DNA from: Chloroflexota bacterium
Lineage (GTDB): Bacteria; Chloroflexota; Anaerolineae; Ardenticatenales; JAADHH01
NCBI GenBank assembly: GCA_013151955.1
Contig: JAADHH010000013.1
Coordinates: 1 to 56,680 of the forward strand
Direction of reading: 5' to 3'
DNA: 56,680 nt
The notes below the pieces were generated by a model. The model ran no database searches and had not been told where the DNA came from. It saw only the letters and a list, made by a program, of their open reading frames with translations. The position numbers were made by a program, and so were the translations under genes. Shown one piece after another: positions 40,410-48,664 of this stretch (its first letter is position 1; every line of letters starts with the position of its first letter).

Positions 40410-41030
40410 TTACTCTGTAGACTCCAGGTGGCAAACGTCGTTGATCTGGCGTACGCTCCACTCACGCCCATACCGTTCGATTGTACTCAGGGATGTGTTT
40501 GCCATTTGGATTCGCCAAAGGCTGCTGAGGGGAAAGTCGAGTACGTATGCTAACAAAGCGCGCAAAGCTCCGCCGTGGGATACGATGACAATCTGTGAAC
40601 CGGCGCAGCTTGCGGCAATCTCCTCGACAGCGGCAACGATCCGGTCTTGTGCTTCCTGATAAGATTCGCCTCCACCACGGCGGACGTTTGGGTCGCCTTG
40701 GCGCCAGGCTTCAAGTTCGTCGGCATAGTGTGCGGCAATCTCTTCCAGGGTAAGGCCGGCCCATTTTCCGATGTCTATTTCGCGCAATCCTGGATGGAGG
40801 TGCAGCGGTATACCCTTCCGATTGGCGATGATTCTTCCGGTATGGTGCGCACGCTCCAGATCGCTGGCATAAACGGCATCAATCGTGCGCTTTGCCAGGC
40901 GGTCGGCCAGAAGTTCGGCCTGCATTAGGCCTTCTTCGCTCAACGGGGTATCGGTCTGGCCCTGAAATCGTCCGATCAGGTTGCCCTGGGACTGGGCATG
41001 ACGAATCAGCAGGATGGTCAAGTCAGCCAT
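40410..41030 (-). CDS. Histidine phosphatase family protein (phosphoglycerate mutase-like)
   Basis: The 206-residue protein has ILLIRHAQSQGN with catalytic His11, the second motif TDTPLSEEGLMQAELLADRL, REIDIGKWAGLTLEEI with the acid residue, and VSHGGALRALLAY with the second His. All belong to cofactor-independent histidine phosphatases of the broad-specificity PhoE/CobC type rather than glycolytic mutase. GGAGG precedes the ATG by 6 bases. Its start overlaps the EamA transporter stop by 8 bases, so the two are translated together. The substrate is unknown. A repeat-bearing gap separates it from the MBL gene downstream. Confidence 0.9.
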   Translation of the reverse strand: MADLTILLIRHAQSQGNLIGRFQGQTDTPLSEEGLMQAELLADRLAKRTIDAVYASDLERAHHTGRIIANRKGIPLHLHPGLREIDIGKWAGLTLEEIAAHYADELEAWRQGDPNVRRGGGESYQEAQDRIVAAVEEIAASCAGSQIVIVSHGGALRALLAYVLDFPLSSLWRIQMANTSLSTIERYGREWSVRQINDVCHLESTE

Positions 41031-41913
41031 TCTTCGCCTCCTCTTTGGCGGTCACATAAATACCCATCAAGATCATCAGGCCTCCGGCCAGTTTTGCCGG
41101 CGTGAGTCCTTCTCCGAAGAGAAAGTAGGCCATTATCGTTGCGGCAATCGGTTCTCCCAACAGGCTGACGGCTACAAACGAAGCGGATAGGTAGCCTAAG
41201 GCCCAGTTGTAGGACGAGTGTCCCATTATCTGCGGTATCAAAGCCATGAGGAAGAACAAAATCCAGGTTTCTTGCGAGAAGCCGTGGAGGGGTTGTCGGG
41301 TGAGCAGGGCCAAGAGCGCCAAAACCAGAGCGGCGGCGCTATACACGACGATGACATAGGTGAGGGCCGGTAAGCGCCGGCGCAGATTGCGCCCCATCAA
41401 GATGTACAGGCCGGCCATGATCGCGCCGGCAAGGGCGAGCAAGTCTCCAAACGCCTGCGCTGGCGCCAAACCGAAATCGCCGATGCCGATGATCACGCCG
41501 CCGATCACGCTGATCAGTATGCCCACGGCCATGATCCGGCTTACCCGTTCGCCGGTCAGGAGGGGCGCAACCATGCCCACCCAAAGGGGGTTGGTGTTGA
41601 CCAGCACAACGGAACTGGCTACGGACGTATAATCGAGCGAGCTGACCCACGTCGCAAAGTGCAGGGCCAGGAAGCAACCGGTGAGCAGGGCGAGCGCCAG
41701 GTCGCGGCGGGATATCTTTTGCAACGCGGGTTTCTCTTTCCACAGTCCCACCGGCCACAGCAACAGAGAGGCTATGCCCACGCGATAGGTGGCAATCATG
41801 ATCGCCGGCGCGTTGGCCAACCGCACGAATATCGATCCAAAAGATACCGCGAACACGCCTACGAATATGACCAGATAGGGATTTAGGGGGGGATCATGGG
41901 GTGTCGTAGCCAT
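41023..41913 (-). CDS. EamA/DMT-family transporter
   Basis: The 296-residue membrane protein has about ten hydrophobic segments in two halves. Each half carries an EamA-type pattern (FAVSFGSIFVRLANAPAIM in the first; GALDLLALAGAIMAGLYIL-like sequence and WALGYLSASFVAVSLLGEP in the second). Family members export or take up small metabolites such as amino acids or nucleotides; the substrate is unknown here. It lies below the cupin gene with a stem-loop terminator between them (41950-41980), so it probably has its own promoter. It overlaps the histidine phosphatase gene by 8 bases. Confidence 0.88.
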   Translation of the reverse strand: MATTPHDPPLNPYLVIFVGVFAVSFGSIFVRLANAPAIMIATYRVGIASLLLWPVGLWKEKPALQKISRRDLALALLTGCFLALHFATWVSSLDYTSVASSVVLVNTNPLWVGMVAPLLTGERVSRIMAVGILISVIGGVIIGIGDFGLAPAQAFGDLLALAGAIMAGLYILMGRNLRRRLPALTYVIVVYSAAALVLALLALLTRQPLHGFSQETWILFFLMALIPQIMGHSSYNWALGYLSASFVAVSLLGEPIAATIMAYFLFGEGLTPAKLAGGLMILMGIYVTAKEEAKNG

Positions 41914-41949
41914 ACATCACTTCCGCCCAAGAAGTTCGTCCAGGAACAA

Positions 41950-41980
41950 GAAGTTCAACTTCTTTGAGAAGTTGAACTTC
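41950..41980 (-). terminator. Hairpin terminator after the cupin gene
   Basis: GAAGTTCAACTTCT (41950-41963) and AGAAGTTGAACTTC (41967-41980) form a perfect 14-bp stem with loop TTG, starting 4 bases below the cupin stop. The minus-strand tail is TTGTTCCTGG, with only a short T content. Confidence 0.65.
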
Positions 41981-41984
41981 TACT

Positions 41985-42410
41985 CTAATAGTGTCTGGCG
42001 AGACGAAGACGGTCTGCCCCGCGTGGCATCTCCCGGGATCGCCAGTCGGTGCTTGCATCAACGGAAACGCTCCATTCCGGGCGAAAAGCAGGAACGCAGA
42101 TTGCCCAGAAGACAAGGGGGTCGCTGTTCGGATTGTGTGTGGCATAGGCGGTACGGGCCGGCAGGTGGAAAACATCGCCGGCGCTGACGGGCGTTTGCTG
42201 TCCGCCCTCTTCGACGAGCCCGTTGCCCTGGATAATCAACAACACCTCATCGAAGCGGTTGGTGCGGAGTATGCCTTTGCTCGAAGCAGGCACAACAACG
42301 TGGGCAACGCTGTATTGTTCCGTATCCGTGGTTCGTAAACCGAGTACTTCGGTAATCTGGTGCCCATCCGGTCCGGTGATCGCCCGTGAAAAGTCTACGC
42401 TGTAGCGCAT
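41985..42410 (-). CDS. Small cupin-domain protein
   Basis: The 141-residue single-domain cupin contains NRFDEVLLIIQGNGLVEEGG and the second motif SAGDVFHLPARTAYATHNPN. In the first motif, the usual His residues are replaced (RFDEVLLII has Glu only), while the second keeps one His, so metal binding may be reduced. Cupins of this size act as sugar or small-molecule binding proteins or isomerases; no function can be assigned. An AAAGGAGC site precedes the ATG by 7 bases. The promoter region just upstream is duplicated by the insertion of a MITE-like element (42443-42637). A hairpin terminator follows the stop. Confidence 0.8.
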   Translation of the reverse strand: MRYSVDFSRAITGPDGHQITEVLGLRTTDTEQYSVAHVVVPASSKGILRTNRFDEVLLIIQGNGLVEEGGQQTPVSAGDVFHLPARTAYATHNPNSDPLVFWAICVPAFRPEWSVSVDASTDWRSREMPRGADRLRLARHY

Positions 42411-42442
42411 AGCAATTGCTCCTTTCTACTCTGCCCGCCCAT

Positions 42443-42637
42443 TCTACCACAGGTGATGGAATCGTGCCACTTGGTAACTACTCAGCCCCATGAGGCAAAT
42501 CAGGTGCCAGGCACTTTCGGTGGATGTCTCAAAGCCAACATTCGTCTACATGCCTTGTCACGTGTTCAAGCAAGAGAGCCTTCACAAGTGCCTGGCACCT
42601 AAAGACTCTACCACAGGTGATGGAATCGTGCCACTTG
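42443..42637 (-). mobile_element. MITE-like element, copy 2, flanked by a 31-bp direct repeat
   Basis: The element at 42474-42606 nearly matches the copy at 23563-23691, including AGGTGCCAGGCACTT and AAGTGCCTGGCACCT inverted repeats. It differs over a short internal part (about 42560-42578). It is bracketed by identical 31-base direct repeats at 42443-42473 and 42607-42637, each starting TCTACCACAGG and ending GTGCCACTTG. The left copy contains the likely -10 (TAGAAT, minus strand) of the cupin gene. The duplication is far longer than normal IS target duplications. Confidence 0.75.
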
Positions 42638-43216
42638 TACGTAATGATCAAACGATATTTTGCCTGTCCGCGACTGCTTTGGTTCCACGCAGTGTCCAGA
42701 TTTGTTTGTCTCATTTTCTTGATTCCAAAATAATCCTTTTTGCCGGTCTTCCAACACAACCTGTAGTAACACAGGCGCGACCCTACACTACTTATAGGGC
42801 CACGTTATCATTATATGCCCCCCCAATCCTTAAAAATATGGCAATATGCAGCAATTATTAAGATAAGCCTCTTGCGTCATTTGCAATCTTCTGGTAGAAT
42901 ACTACTAGTCATTCAAAGACAAGTTTTCTTCTGAACAACTTGATAGAAAAACTGCCTCAAGAATGAGATTAGGTCTTGCTTTCCGCAGGCTTAGTCTCCT
43001 TACAAATGTTCTTACTTATTGCCCTTAGAATACCTTGACAACGTTATAGTAAGCCTGGCGAGTGAATTTGCGCCCTGTTTGCGGCGAGGTCTCCCTTCGC
43101 CGGCCAGAGGAATCTCTGCAGGGCACGGTTTCAATCAGCGTATATCAGAATGTACCCTTGTCAAGATACAGCAGTTCCAGTAATCTATTTTCTTTCTTAG
43201 GAAAACCAAAGGCCCC
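42638..43216 (+). other. Upstream region of dnaA
   Basis: This non-coding stretch is locally AT-rich around 42800-42960. It contains the promoter at 42872-42900 and a leader of about 310 bases before dnaA. TTGACA at 43035 has no matching -10. No clear DnaA-box cluster was seen on this side. Confidence 0.5.
42872..42900 (+). promoter_or_regulatory. Promoter for dnaA
   Basis: TTGCGT (42872-42877), 17 bases, then TAGAAT (42895-42900) with an extended TGG. Transcription would start near 42907, leaving a long leader to the ATG at 43217. Confidence 0.5.
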
Positions 43217-44614
43217 ATGGATCCTAACAAAACCTGGCAAGCTGCCTTGGGAGACATACAACTGCAAGTACTCCCTTCGACCTTCAATACCTGGTTGAAG
43301 AACACGCGTCTCTCCTCGTACGAAGATGGGGTATTCGTAATTAGCACACCGAATCCCTACGCAGTTGAGTGGCTGGAAAACCGCTTGCAGCGCCTGATCA
43401 AGAACACGCTTACGCGTATCGTGGGACGAAGCGTAGGGCTGCGGTTTATCGTACACACAGAAACGGAGACATTCGCGGAGGAAGACGGCCCCCTGTTCTC
43501 AGAAGCGCCCCTTCCCTATTCTGCTATGGAGAGCTCTTCACCGGTTGTCCCCTCTCATGCTCCGCTCAATACAAACTCGGCACCTTTCTATCCGCTGAAT
43601 CCCCGGTACACCTTTGATTCTTTCATCGTGGGAAACAGCAACCGCATGGCCCACGCCGCCTCCCGTTCGGTAGCTGAACATCTCGCCGAAGCCTACAACC
43701 CCCTGTTCATTTACGGGGGCGTAGGATTGGGCAAGACCCATCTACTGCAAGCCGTGGCTCATTCCGTTGTGGCCAGGGGGTTGCGTGCCGGCTACACCTC
43801 TTCCGAAGTCTTTACAAACGAACTTATCAAGGCCATCCGCCATCAAAATACCGACGACTTTCGTAACCGCTATCGCAGTCTCGACGTGCTTCTGATTGAC
43901 GACATCCAATTCATCGCCGGAAAAGAGAGTACCCAAGAAGAGTTCTTTCACACCTTCAACACCCTACACGGAGCAAACCGGCAGATTATCATTTCCAGTG
44001 ACAGAGCGCCACGCGCAATGGGTACCCTCGAAGAAAGACTGCGTTCCCGATTTGAGGGAGGACTGGTGGTAGACCTCCCTCCGCCAGAATTTGAAACCCG
44101 TATTGCCATTCTTCGCTACAAAGCAGACCATCAACCCGTACAGGTTCCCGATGAAGTTTTGTCTTTCATTGCCAGAAAAATAGAAAGCAACATTCGGGAG
44201 CTGGAGGGTGCTCTTACAAAAGTGATTGCGCACAGCCGCTTTCTGCGTCTGCCCCTCAGCATAGAAACAACCGAAATGGCTTTGCACGACATGCTGCAAA
44301 AACGTCGCTCCATCCGACTAGAGGATATCACACGCGCCGTAGCCCAGTACTATGAAATCCCCTTAACCGACATGTTGGGGAAGCGAAGAAATAGTCGCAT
44401 CGTCTTCCCCAGACAAGTGGCCATGTACCTGTGCCGTGAACTCACCGACACTTCCCTTCCACGAATCGGTGCCGTCATCGGCGGGCGCGATCACACGACA
44501 ATCTTGTATGGCTACGAAAAAATCCTGAAGCAATTGGAGGCAGATGAAACACTCCGGCAAGATATTCTCTCTATCAAAGAGTTCCTCTACGAAACTCCCG
44601 TCCATACTCCCTAA
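43217..44614 (+). CDS. dnaA: Chromosomal replication initiator DnaA
   Basis: The 465-residue initiator has domain I (1-80: MDPNKTWQAALGDIQ, STFNTWLKNTRL), a variable linker (about 80-125) and the AAA+ domain (about 130-345). Walker A is GGVGLGKTHL (Lys173), Walker B LLIDDIQF (Asp228-229), sensor I ISSDRAPRAM, and the arginine finger region RLRSRFEGGL. Domain IV (about 370-465) ends with the DNA-binding signature IGGRDHTTI (421-429). It binds DnaA boxes and opens oriC. Its right neighbour is selA, not dnaN. The intergenic region after it carries several DnaA boxes. Length is normal. Confidence 0.98.
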   Translation: MDPNKTWQAALGDIQLQVLPSTFNTWLKNTRLSSYEDGVFVISTPNPYAVEWLENRLQRLIKNTLTRIVGRSVGLRFIVHTETETFAEEDGPLFSEAPLPYSAMESSSPVVPSHAPLNTNSAPFYPLNPRYTFDSFIVGNSNRMAHAASRSVAEHLAEAYNPLFIYGGVGLGKTHLLQAVAHSVVARGLRAGYTSSEVFTNELIKAIRHQNTDDFRNRYRSLDVLLIDDIQFIAGKESTQEEFFHTFNTLHGANRQIIISSDRAPRAMGTLEERLRSRFEGGLVVDLPPPEFETRIAILRYKADHQPVQVPDEVLSFIARKIESNIRELEGALTKVIAHSRFLRLPLSIETTEMALHDMLQKRRSIRLEDITRAVAQYYEIPLTDMLGKRRNSRIVFPRQVAMYLCRELTDTSLPRIGAVIGGRDHTTILYGYEKILKQLEADETLRQDILSIKEFLYETPVHTP

Positions 44615-45015
44615 TCTCTTTTTTCCACATCTTCCTGTGGACAACATTATGATTACTGTGGATAATCACCCTTTGTTGGGGATAACTCTTCCTGCTCCTA
44701 CATCGCCCCTTAATGTTACCCCCCTACATTTTGGGGCGCAACCCTCCCCGGAACCGACATATCCGGTACTTTCTTCTTTCGTTTTTTCAAATAATGCCTA
44801 TTACACTTCTCCACAGCTTTTCTCTCCTTTGTACCCAGACCCTGCTTACACGAATACGCAATATGTTCACCCGGACAAGACGATGGCTGGCCTATCTAGT
44901 GTGCCCTTTCCCCTTTTCAATGACTTATCCACATATCCCACGCCCCTACTACTATTATTTAATAGTACACTACACAAAGATAGAAAAAAGAACTTGTTCA
45001 CCGGAAACTTGACCC
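44615..45015. other. Probable chromosomal origin (oriC) with DnaA boxes
   Basis: This 401-base non-coding region between dnaA and selA holds two perfect DnaA boxes: TGTGGATAA (44657-44665) and TTATCCACA (44925-44933). Near matches are TTTTCCACA (44621-44629), TGTGGACAA (44636-44644), TGGGGATAA (44677-44685) and TTCTCCACA (44807-44815). The region is clearly more AT- and pyrimidine-rich on the plus strand than neighbouring genes, with AT-rich runs near 44780-44800 and 44950-44990 that could unwind. Location beside dnaA is typical of bacterial origins. Confidence 0.7.
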
Positions 45016-46413
45016 ATGGACATTGACTTAAATCCCTTGAAAAATCTTCCTTCCGTAGATGCCTTGCTGAATGATCCTTCTTTGCAAGGTAGTCTGCTGA
45101 AAAACGAACGGCCTTATGTTGTTTCGCTTGTTCGGGAATATCTGGATTTCTTACGAAAGAGGATAAAGGGCGGAGTAACGTGCCCCTCTCTGGAAGAGAT
45201 CGTTGCCGGCGTTACAGCGCACATAAACGCTTCGCTGCAACCCAGTCTTTTTCCCGTCATCAATGGCACCGGCGTAATTATTCACACCAACTTGGGTCGA
45301 GCATTGCTCAGTGAAGAATCGTTAGCGGCGATGCGCCGGGCCGGCCAGACGTATAACAACCTTGAATACAGCTTAGAGAAAGGGCAACGAGGCTCGCGGT
45401 ATGACCACGCCACCCGTCTGCTGCGCTTGCTCACCGGAGCAGAGGATGCCCTGGTGGTGAACAACAATGCGGGGGCGCTGGTGCTGGTGTTGAGTGCCTT
45501 TGCCAAAGGACGGGAGACATTGATTTCACGGGCGCACCTGGTCGAAATTGGTGGCGGCTTCCGTGTCCCGGACATCATGGCCCAAAGCGGCTCCCGCTTG
45601 GTTGAAGTGGGGACCACAAACCGTACGTATTTGCGCGACTATCAGCAGGCTTTGCGTGAAGAGACCGCCCTGATCTTTCGTGTACATGCGAGCAATTTCT
45701 TGATCACCGGATTCACGACCGAACCTTCTCTTGACGAACTGGTTCGATTGGGTCGGGAGCAAGGCTTGCCGGTGGTTTACGATTTGGGTAGCGGTGCTCT
45801 CCTGGATACCACAGGCTATGGCCTTGCCCGTGAACCCCTTGTCCAGGATAGTGTGGCGGCCGGTGTGGACTTGACCTGTTTTAGCGGGGACAAACTCCTT
45901 GGCGGTCCGCAGGCCGGCATCATCGTGGGCAGACAGCCTCTGATCGCCCAGTTGAGACGACATCCGCTGACCAGGGCGCTGCGCGTGGACAAAACCACGT
46001 TGGCTGCCTTGCAAGCGACTTTGCTGCACTACGTGCGTGGCGAAGCCGAACAAAAAATCCCCGTTTGGCAGATGATTGGTATGAAAGTGAATGAAATTGA
46101 AGCTCGTGCAACACGGATCGTGGAGGCGTTGAAGCAACAAGGTATCCCGTCGGCGGTTGTGGAGGGATTCTCCGCCATTGGTGGAGGTTCCTTGCCTGGA
46201 CAGAGTCTCCCCACAAGGTTGATTTCGGTTGCTGTGCCGAACCCTTCCGCTTCGACTCGCCAATTGCGGTCCGCTTCGCCTCCGGTGATCGCGCGTATCG
46301 AAGATGACCGGCTCGTACTTGATTTGCGGACTGTTCTCCCGCAACAAGACGAGACTCTCCAGGTCATCCTCAACGATGAATTGGGGGAGTCGGGAGTCGG
46401 AAGTAGGAAGTAG
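45016..46413 (+). CDS. selA: L-seryl-tRNA(Sec) selenium transferase
   Basis: The 465-residue PLP enzyme converts Ser-tRNA(Sec) to Sec-tRNA(Sec) using selenophosphate. SelA marks are NLPSVDALL at the start, INGTGVIIHTNLGRALL, NNNAGALVLVLSAFAKG, DLGSGALLD and the PLP Lys293 in FSGDKLLGGPQAG. The normal length is about 460. The last residues (GESGVGSRK) come from a GGGAGTCGGGAGTCGG phrase repeat beginning at 46385, so the native end may have been slightly earlier. The ribosome-binding site is weak. selB, selD and the Sec tRNA are not in this window. It is adjacent to the probable origin, and converges on apt over a repeat copy. Confidence 0.96.
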   Translation: MDIDLNPLKNLPSVDALLNDPSLQGSLLKNERPYVVSLVREYLDFLRKRIKGGVTCPSLEEIVAGVTAHINASLQPSLFPVINGTGVIIHTNLGRALLSEESLAAMRRAGQTYNNLEYSLEKGQRGSRYDHATRLLRLLTGAEDALVVNNNAGALVLVLSAFAKGRETLISRAHLVEIGGGFRVPDIMAQSGSRLVEVGTTNRTYLRDYQQALREETALIFRVHASNFLITGFTTEPSLDELVRLGREQGLPVVYDLGSGALLDTTGYGLAREPLVQDSVAAGVDLTCFSGDKLLGGPQAGIIVGRQPLIAQLRRHPLTRALRVDKTTLAALQATLLHYVRGEAEQKIPVWQMIGMKVNEIEARATRIVEALKQQGIPSAVVEGFSAIGGGSLPGQSLPTRLISVAVPNPSASTRQLRSASPPVIARIEDDRLVLDLRTVLPQQDETLQVILNDELGESGVGSRK

Positions 46414-46415
46414 GG
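46385..46415 (+). repeat. Short tandem phrase repeat at the selA end
   Basis: GGGAGTCGGGAGTCGG followed by AAGTAGGAAGTAGGG: two tandem short units spanning the stop codon of selA. It supplies the last residues of the protein. Confidence 0.6.
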
Positions 46416-46435
46416 CGCGGAGCGTCGAGCGTGCT

Positions 46436-46458
46436 CCCCTCCCCGCGTCGGGGAGGGG
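46436..46458 (+). terminator. Hairpin downstream of selA
   Basis: CCCCTCCCCG (46436-46445) and CGGGGAGGGG (46449-46458) form a perfect 10-bp GC-only stem with loop CGT, 22 bases after the selA stop. The following bases (GGCGTCTATTTTC) have a short T-run. Confidence 0.6.
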
Positions 46459-46463
46459 GCGTC

Positions 46464-46603
46464 TATTTTCAAAACAGTCCCCATGAGCGGCGCGCGCCAC
46501 CAAGGATGAAAATGGCGGGACGTGAAACGTGAAGGCGTGAAACGTATTGCGTCTTACGCATCACGCATCACGTTTTACTTGACACCTGACACGTTATTTT
46601 CAA
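46464..46603 (+). repeat. Dispersed ACGTGAAACGT repeat, copy C
   Basis: The left part has TATTTTCAAAACAG (46464-46477) and GCCACCAAGGATGAAAATGG (46496-46515). The core at 46537-46578 begins GTGAAACGTATTGCG and the right arm is GACACCTGACACGTTATTT. Its core is the exact reverse complement of the 42-bp core in copy A while its arms agree. It fills the space between the convergent selA and apt genes. Confidence 0.8.
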
Positions 46604-46636
46604 GGCGGCCGGCCGGTGCCGAGGTGGTGTCCCCCT

Positions 46637-47152
46637 CTAAAAAGCAAGCACAGTGTAGATGTTATACCCTTCCAGCTTGTCCCGCCCGTGAAGGAAGGTC
46701 AAGTCTATCAGAAAGGCGATGGACGCGACCTCTCCCCCCAGTTTTTCGATCAAGTGGGCGCTGGCTGAGGCCGTTCCTCCGGTCGCCAGTAGATCATCGA
46801 CCAAAAGGACGCGCTGGCCTGGGCGGATGGCATCCTTGTGGATTTCCACAGCGTCCGTGCCATACTCCAGCGCATATTCAAACCGCTCGGTTTCGGCGGG
46901 CAATTTTCCCGGCTTGCGGATGGGAATGAACCCGGTTCCCAGCAAATAGGCCATTGTCGCACCAAAAATAAATCCTCGCGATTCAATTCCGGCTACCAGG
47001 TCAATCTCCTGGTCTTGATAGTGAGCAACCAGGCGATCAATCGCTTCGCGGAAGGCATCCGCATCTTTGAGCAGCGTCGTAATGTCCTTGAAAAGAATCC
47101 CTTCCACGGGGAAATCAGGTACGTCGCGGATTGTTTTGGCCAGGTCTAACAT
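46637..47152 (-). CDS. apt: Adenine phosphoribosyltransferase
   Basis: The 171-residue enzyme forms AMP from adenine and PRPP for purine salvage. It shows the typical start [20 protein letters not shown], then [26 protein letters not shown] and the PRPP-binding loop [13 protein letters not shown] (115-127). Length is exactly typical. AAAGGAG lies about 11 bases before the ATG. A strong hairpin upstream separates it from the ABC transporter genes, so it is its own unit. It ends beside repeat copy C. Confidence 0.97.
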   Translation of the reverse strand: MLDLAKTIRDVPDFPVEGILFKDITTLLKDADAFREAIDRLVAHYQDQEIDLVAGIESRGFIFGATMAYLLGTGFIPIRKPGKLPAETERFEYALEYGTDAVEIHKDAIRPGQRVLLVDDLLATGGTASASAHLIEKLGGEVASIAFLIDLTFLHGRDKLEGYNIYTVLAF

Positions 47153-47186
47153 TGCAGTGCTTTCTCCTTTTGTGCGTTTTCATTCG

Positions 47187-47226
47187 GCGGGGGTGTGTGA
47201 CTTTCTGTAAAGTCACACACCCCCGC
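47187..47226 (-). terminator. Terminator after the sugar-binding protein gene
   Basis: GCGGGGGTGTGTGACTTT (47187-47204) and AAAGTCACACACCCCCGC (47209-47226) form a perfect 18-bp stem with loop CTGT. It lies between the stop of the binding protein gene and the apt start. On the minus strand the tail is CGAATGAAAACG, so T-rich support is poor, but the stem is very stable. Confidence 0.75.
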
Positions 47227-47269
47227 ATTCTCATATCCTCAAAGGTGTTCTATTTGCCGGTGAACGAGG

Positions 47270-48664
47270 TCATCCACCGGTTCCCGCCAAAGCATCCTGC
47301 GCTGTTGTTGCTGCTTCGTCAAGCGCTTCTTGTGGAGATTTTTCTCCGGTGATGACGGCCACAATGGCGTTGCCCAGGGCATCGCGTACGCCCTGCCAGC
47401 CGGCGATGGTTGGCTCGGTCCGGCCATACGGCAAGAAATCAAACGCTTTCTTGTACAGCGGATTCTTCTGGAAGTAGGCTTGCATCTCCGGCGATTCCGC
47501 GGCGGAACGACGGACGGGGAAGTAGTTCGAGTCCATCGCCCAGGTAGCGGTCTGTTTCTTTTCCGTGAACCACTTGACAAAGAGCCACGCCGCCAACTGA
47601 CGCTCTGGCGTACTCTTGAAAATGGTTACGCTTGGCCCATAGACATCCACGACCGGTTTGGGCGTACTGTGGGGGAAGGGAGCAATGGACCAGTCAAAGG
47701 CAAAGGTATCTGAATCGCCCTTGATCGCCTTGGCATAGTAGGGCAGACCGGCCGTTGAACCAAAGGTAAAGATGACTTTCTGGTTCGCAAAGTCTGTCTG
47801 GTCGCCATATCGCTCGGATATCTGGTACGCCAGCCCCTCATCTACCAGCTTCTTGAGGAATTCCAGGGCAGCCAGTCCTTCCTTGCCGTTGAAGGTGACT
47901 TTCTTGCCGTCCTTGCTGATGATGTTGCCCCCGCGTGTCCAAACCCAGGCGGCGAAAGTAGAAGCGCTAGGACTGATTGCGTAGCAGGGCATATCCTTCT
48001 GTTCTTTGGCGGCCTTGCAGATGTTGTAGAACTCGTCCCACGTTGCCGGCGGCTTATCAAAGCCCAACTCTTTGAGCAGAGACACATTGAAATACATCAC
48101 TTCCATGCTGCGGTTGGGTGGGAAGCTGTACATCGCGTTGTTGAATTCAGGATAACGATCTCCGGCAAAGAAGTTTGCGAAGAAGTCATTCAGATCGTCC
48201 TTGCTCAGTCCATACTTCTCGCTTTTCAGGTAGGGATCCAGGTTGACAACGGCACCGGCGCCGGCATATTCGGCGACCATATTCTGGTATGAGACGGCCA
48301 GGTCTGGAGGGCTACCGGCCTGAATGGAGGCCAGAATCTTCTTGCGAATGTCCGGATAGTACCCGCCATACTCCGGTTGAACCGTTATGCCCCATTTATT
48401 CGTCTTGTTAAACTCATCTATTAGCGTCTTAAGAGTCTTTTCATGAATCTTGGTGGAAACGTGCCAAAACAGAACAGTCTGTCCGCTGGGATCAATCTGA
48501 CTGATCGCATCAGTGGCTTTGGTCGGTGCAACGGTTGGTTGCGCCGCAGCCGGCTTCTCCGTCGGCGGAGCTGGCGCAGCCGTGGGTGTGGGCGCGCAAG
48601 CGGCCACAAATCCCGCCAAGAGTATCACCGCAAACAACCCGATAATGACCCTTCTCATATTCAT
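47270..48664 (-). CDS. ABC transporter sugar-binding lipoprotein (family 1 solute-binding protein)
   Basis: The 464-residue protein starts MNMRRVIIGLFAVILLAGF and has a lipobox ending at Cys23 (FVAAC). A Pro/Ala/Thr linker follows (about 25-50). The solute-binding fold begins GQTVLFWHVSTKIHEKTLK and continues with FNKTNKWGITV, GGYYPDIRKKIL and GSPPDLAVSYQN. It binds a sugar or oligosaccharide outside the membrane for the two permeases encoded upstream. ATG 48664 is selected because AGGAGGAGG precedes it; the frame is open to 48739. A large hairpin lies between this gene and the permeases (48798-48878), and a strong stem follows the stop. Confidence 0.93.
   Translation of the reverse strand: MNMRRVIIGLFAVILLAGFVAACAPTPTAAPAPPTEKPAAAQPTVAPTKATDAISQIDPSGQTVLFWHVSTKIHEKTLKTLIDEFNKTNKWGITVQPEYGGYYPDIRKKILASIQAGSPPDLAVSYQNMVAEYAGAGAVVNLDPYLKSEKYGLSKDDLNDFFANFFAGDRYPEFNNAMYSFPPNRSMEVMYFNVSLLKELGFDKPPATWDEFYNICKAAKEQKDMPCYAISPSASTFAAWVWTRGGNIISKDGKKVTFNGKEGLAALEFLKKLVDEGLAYQISERYGDQTDFANQKVIFTFGSTAGLPYYAKAIKGDSDTFAFDWSIAPFPHSTPKPVVDVYGPSVTIFKSTPERQLAAWLFVKWFTEKKQTATWAMDSNYFPVRRSAAESPEMQAYFQKNPLYKKAFDFLPYGRTEPTIAGWQGVRDALGNAIVAVITGEKSPQEALDEAATTAQDALAGTGG

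Noticed and set aside
42443..42637. CRISPR-like unit because of the two 31-base direct repeats
   Set aside because: Only two repeats, a 133-base insert that matches another dispersed element, and no cas genes. An insertion with duplication explains it.
43035..43040. TTGACA upstream of dnaA
   Set aside because: No -10 at 16-19 bases; the nearby TATAGT is only 4 bases away. The promoter at 42872 fits better.
46414..46636. Possible selenocysteine tRNA next to selA
   Set aside because: The region is filled by a GC hairpin and repeat copy C; no cloverleaf, T-arm or CCA end was seen.
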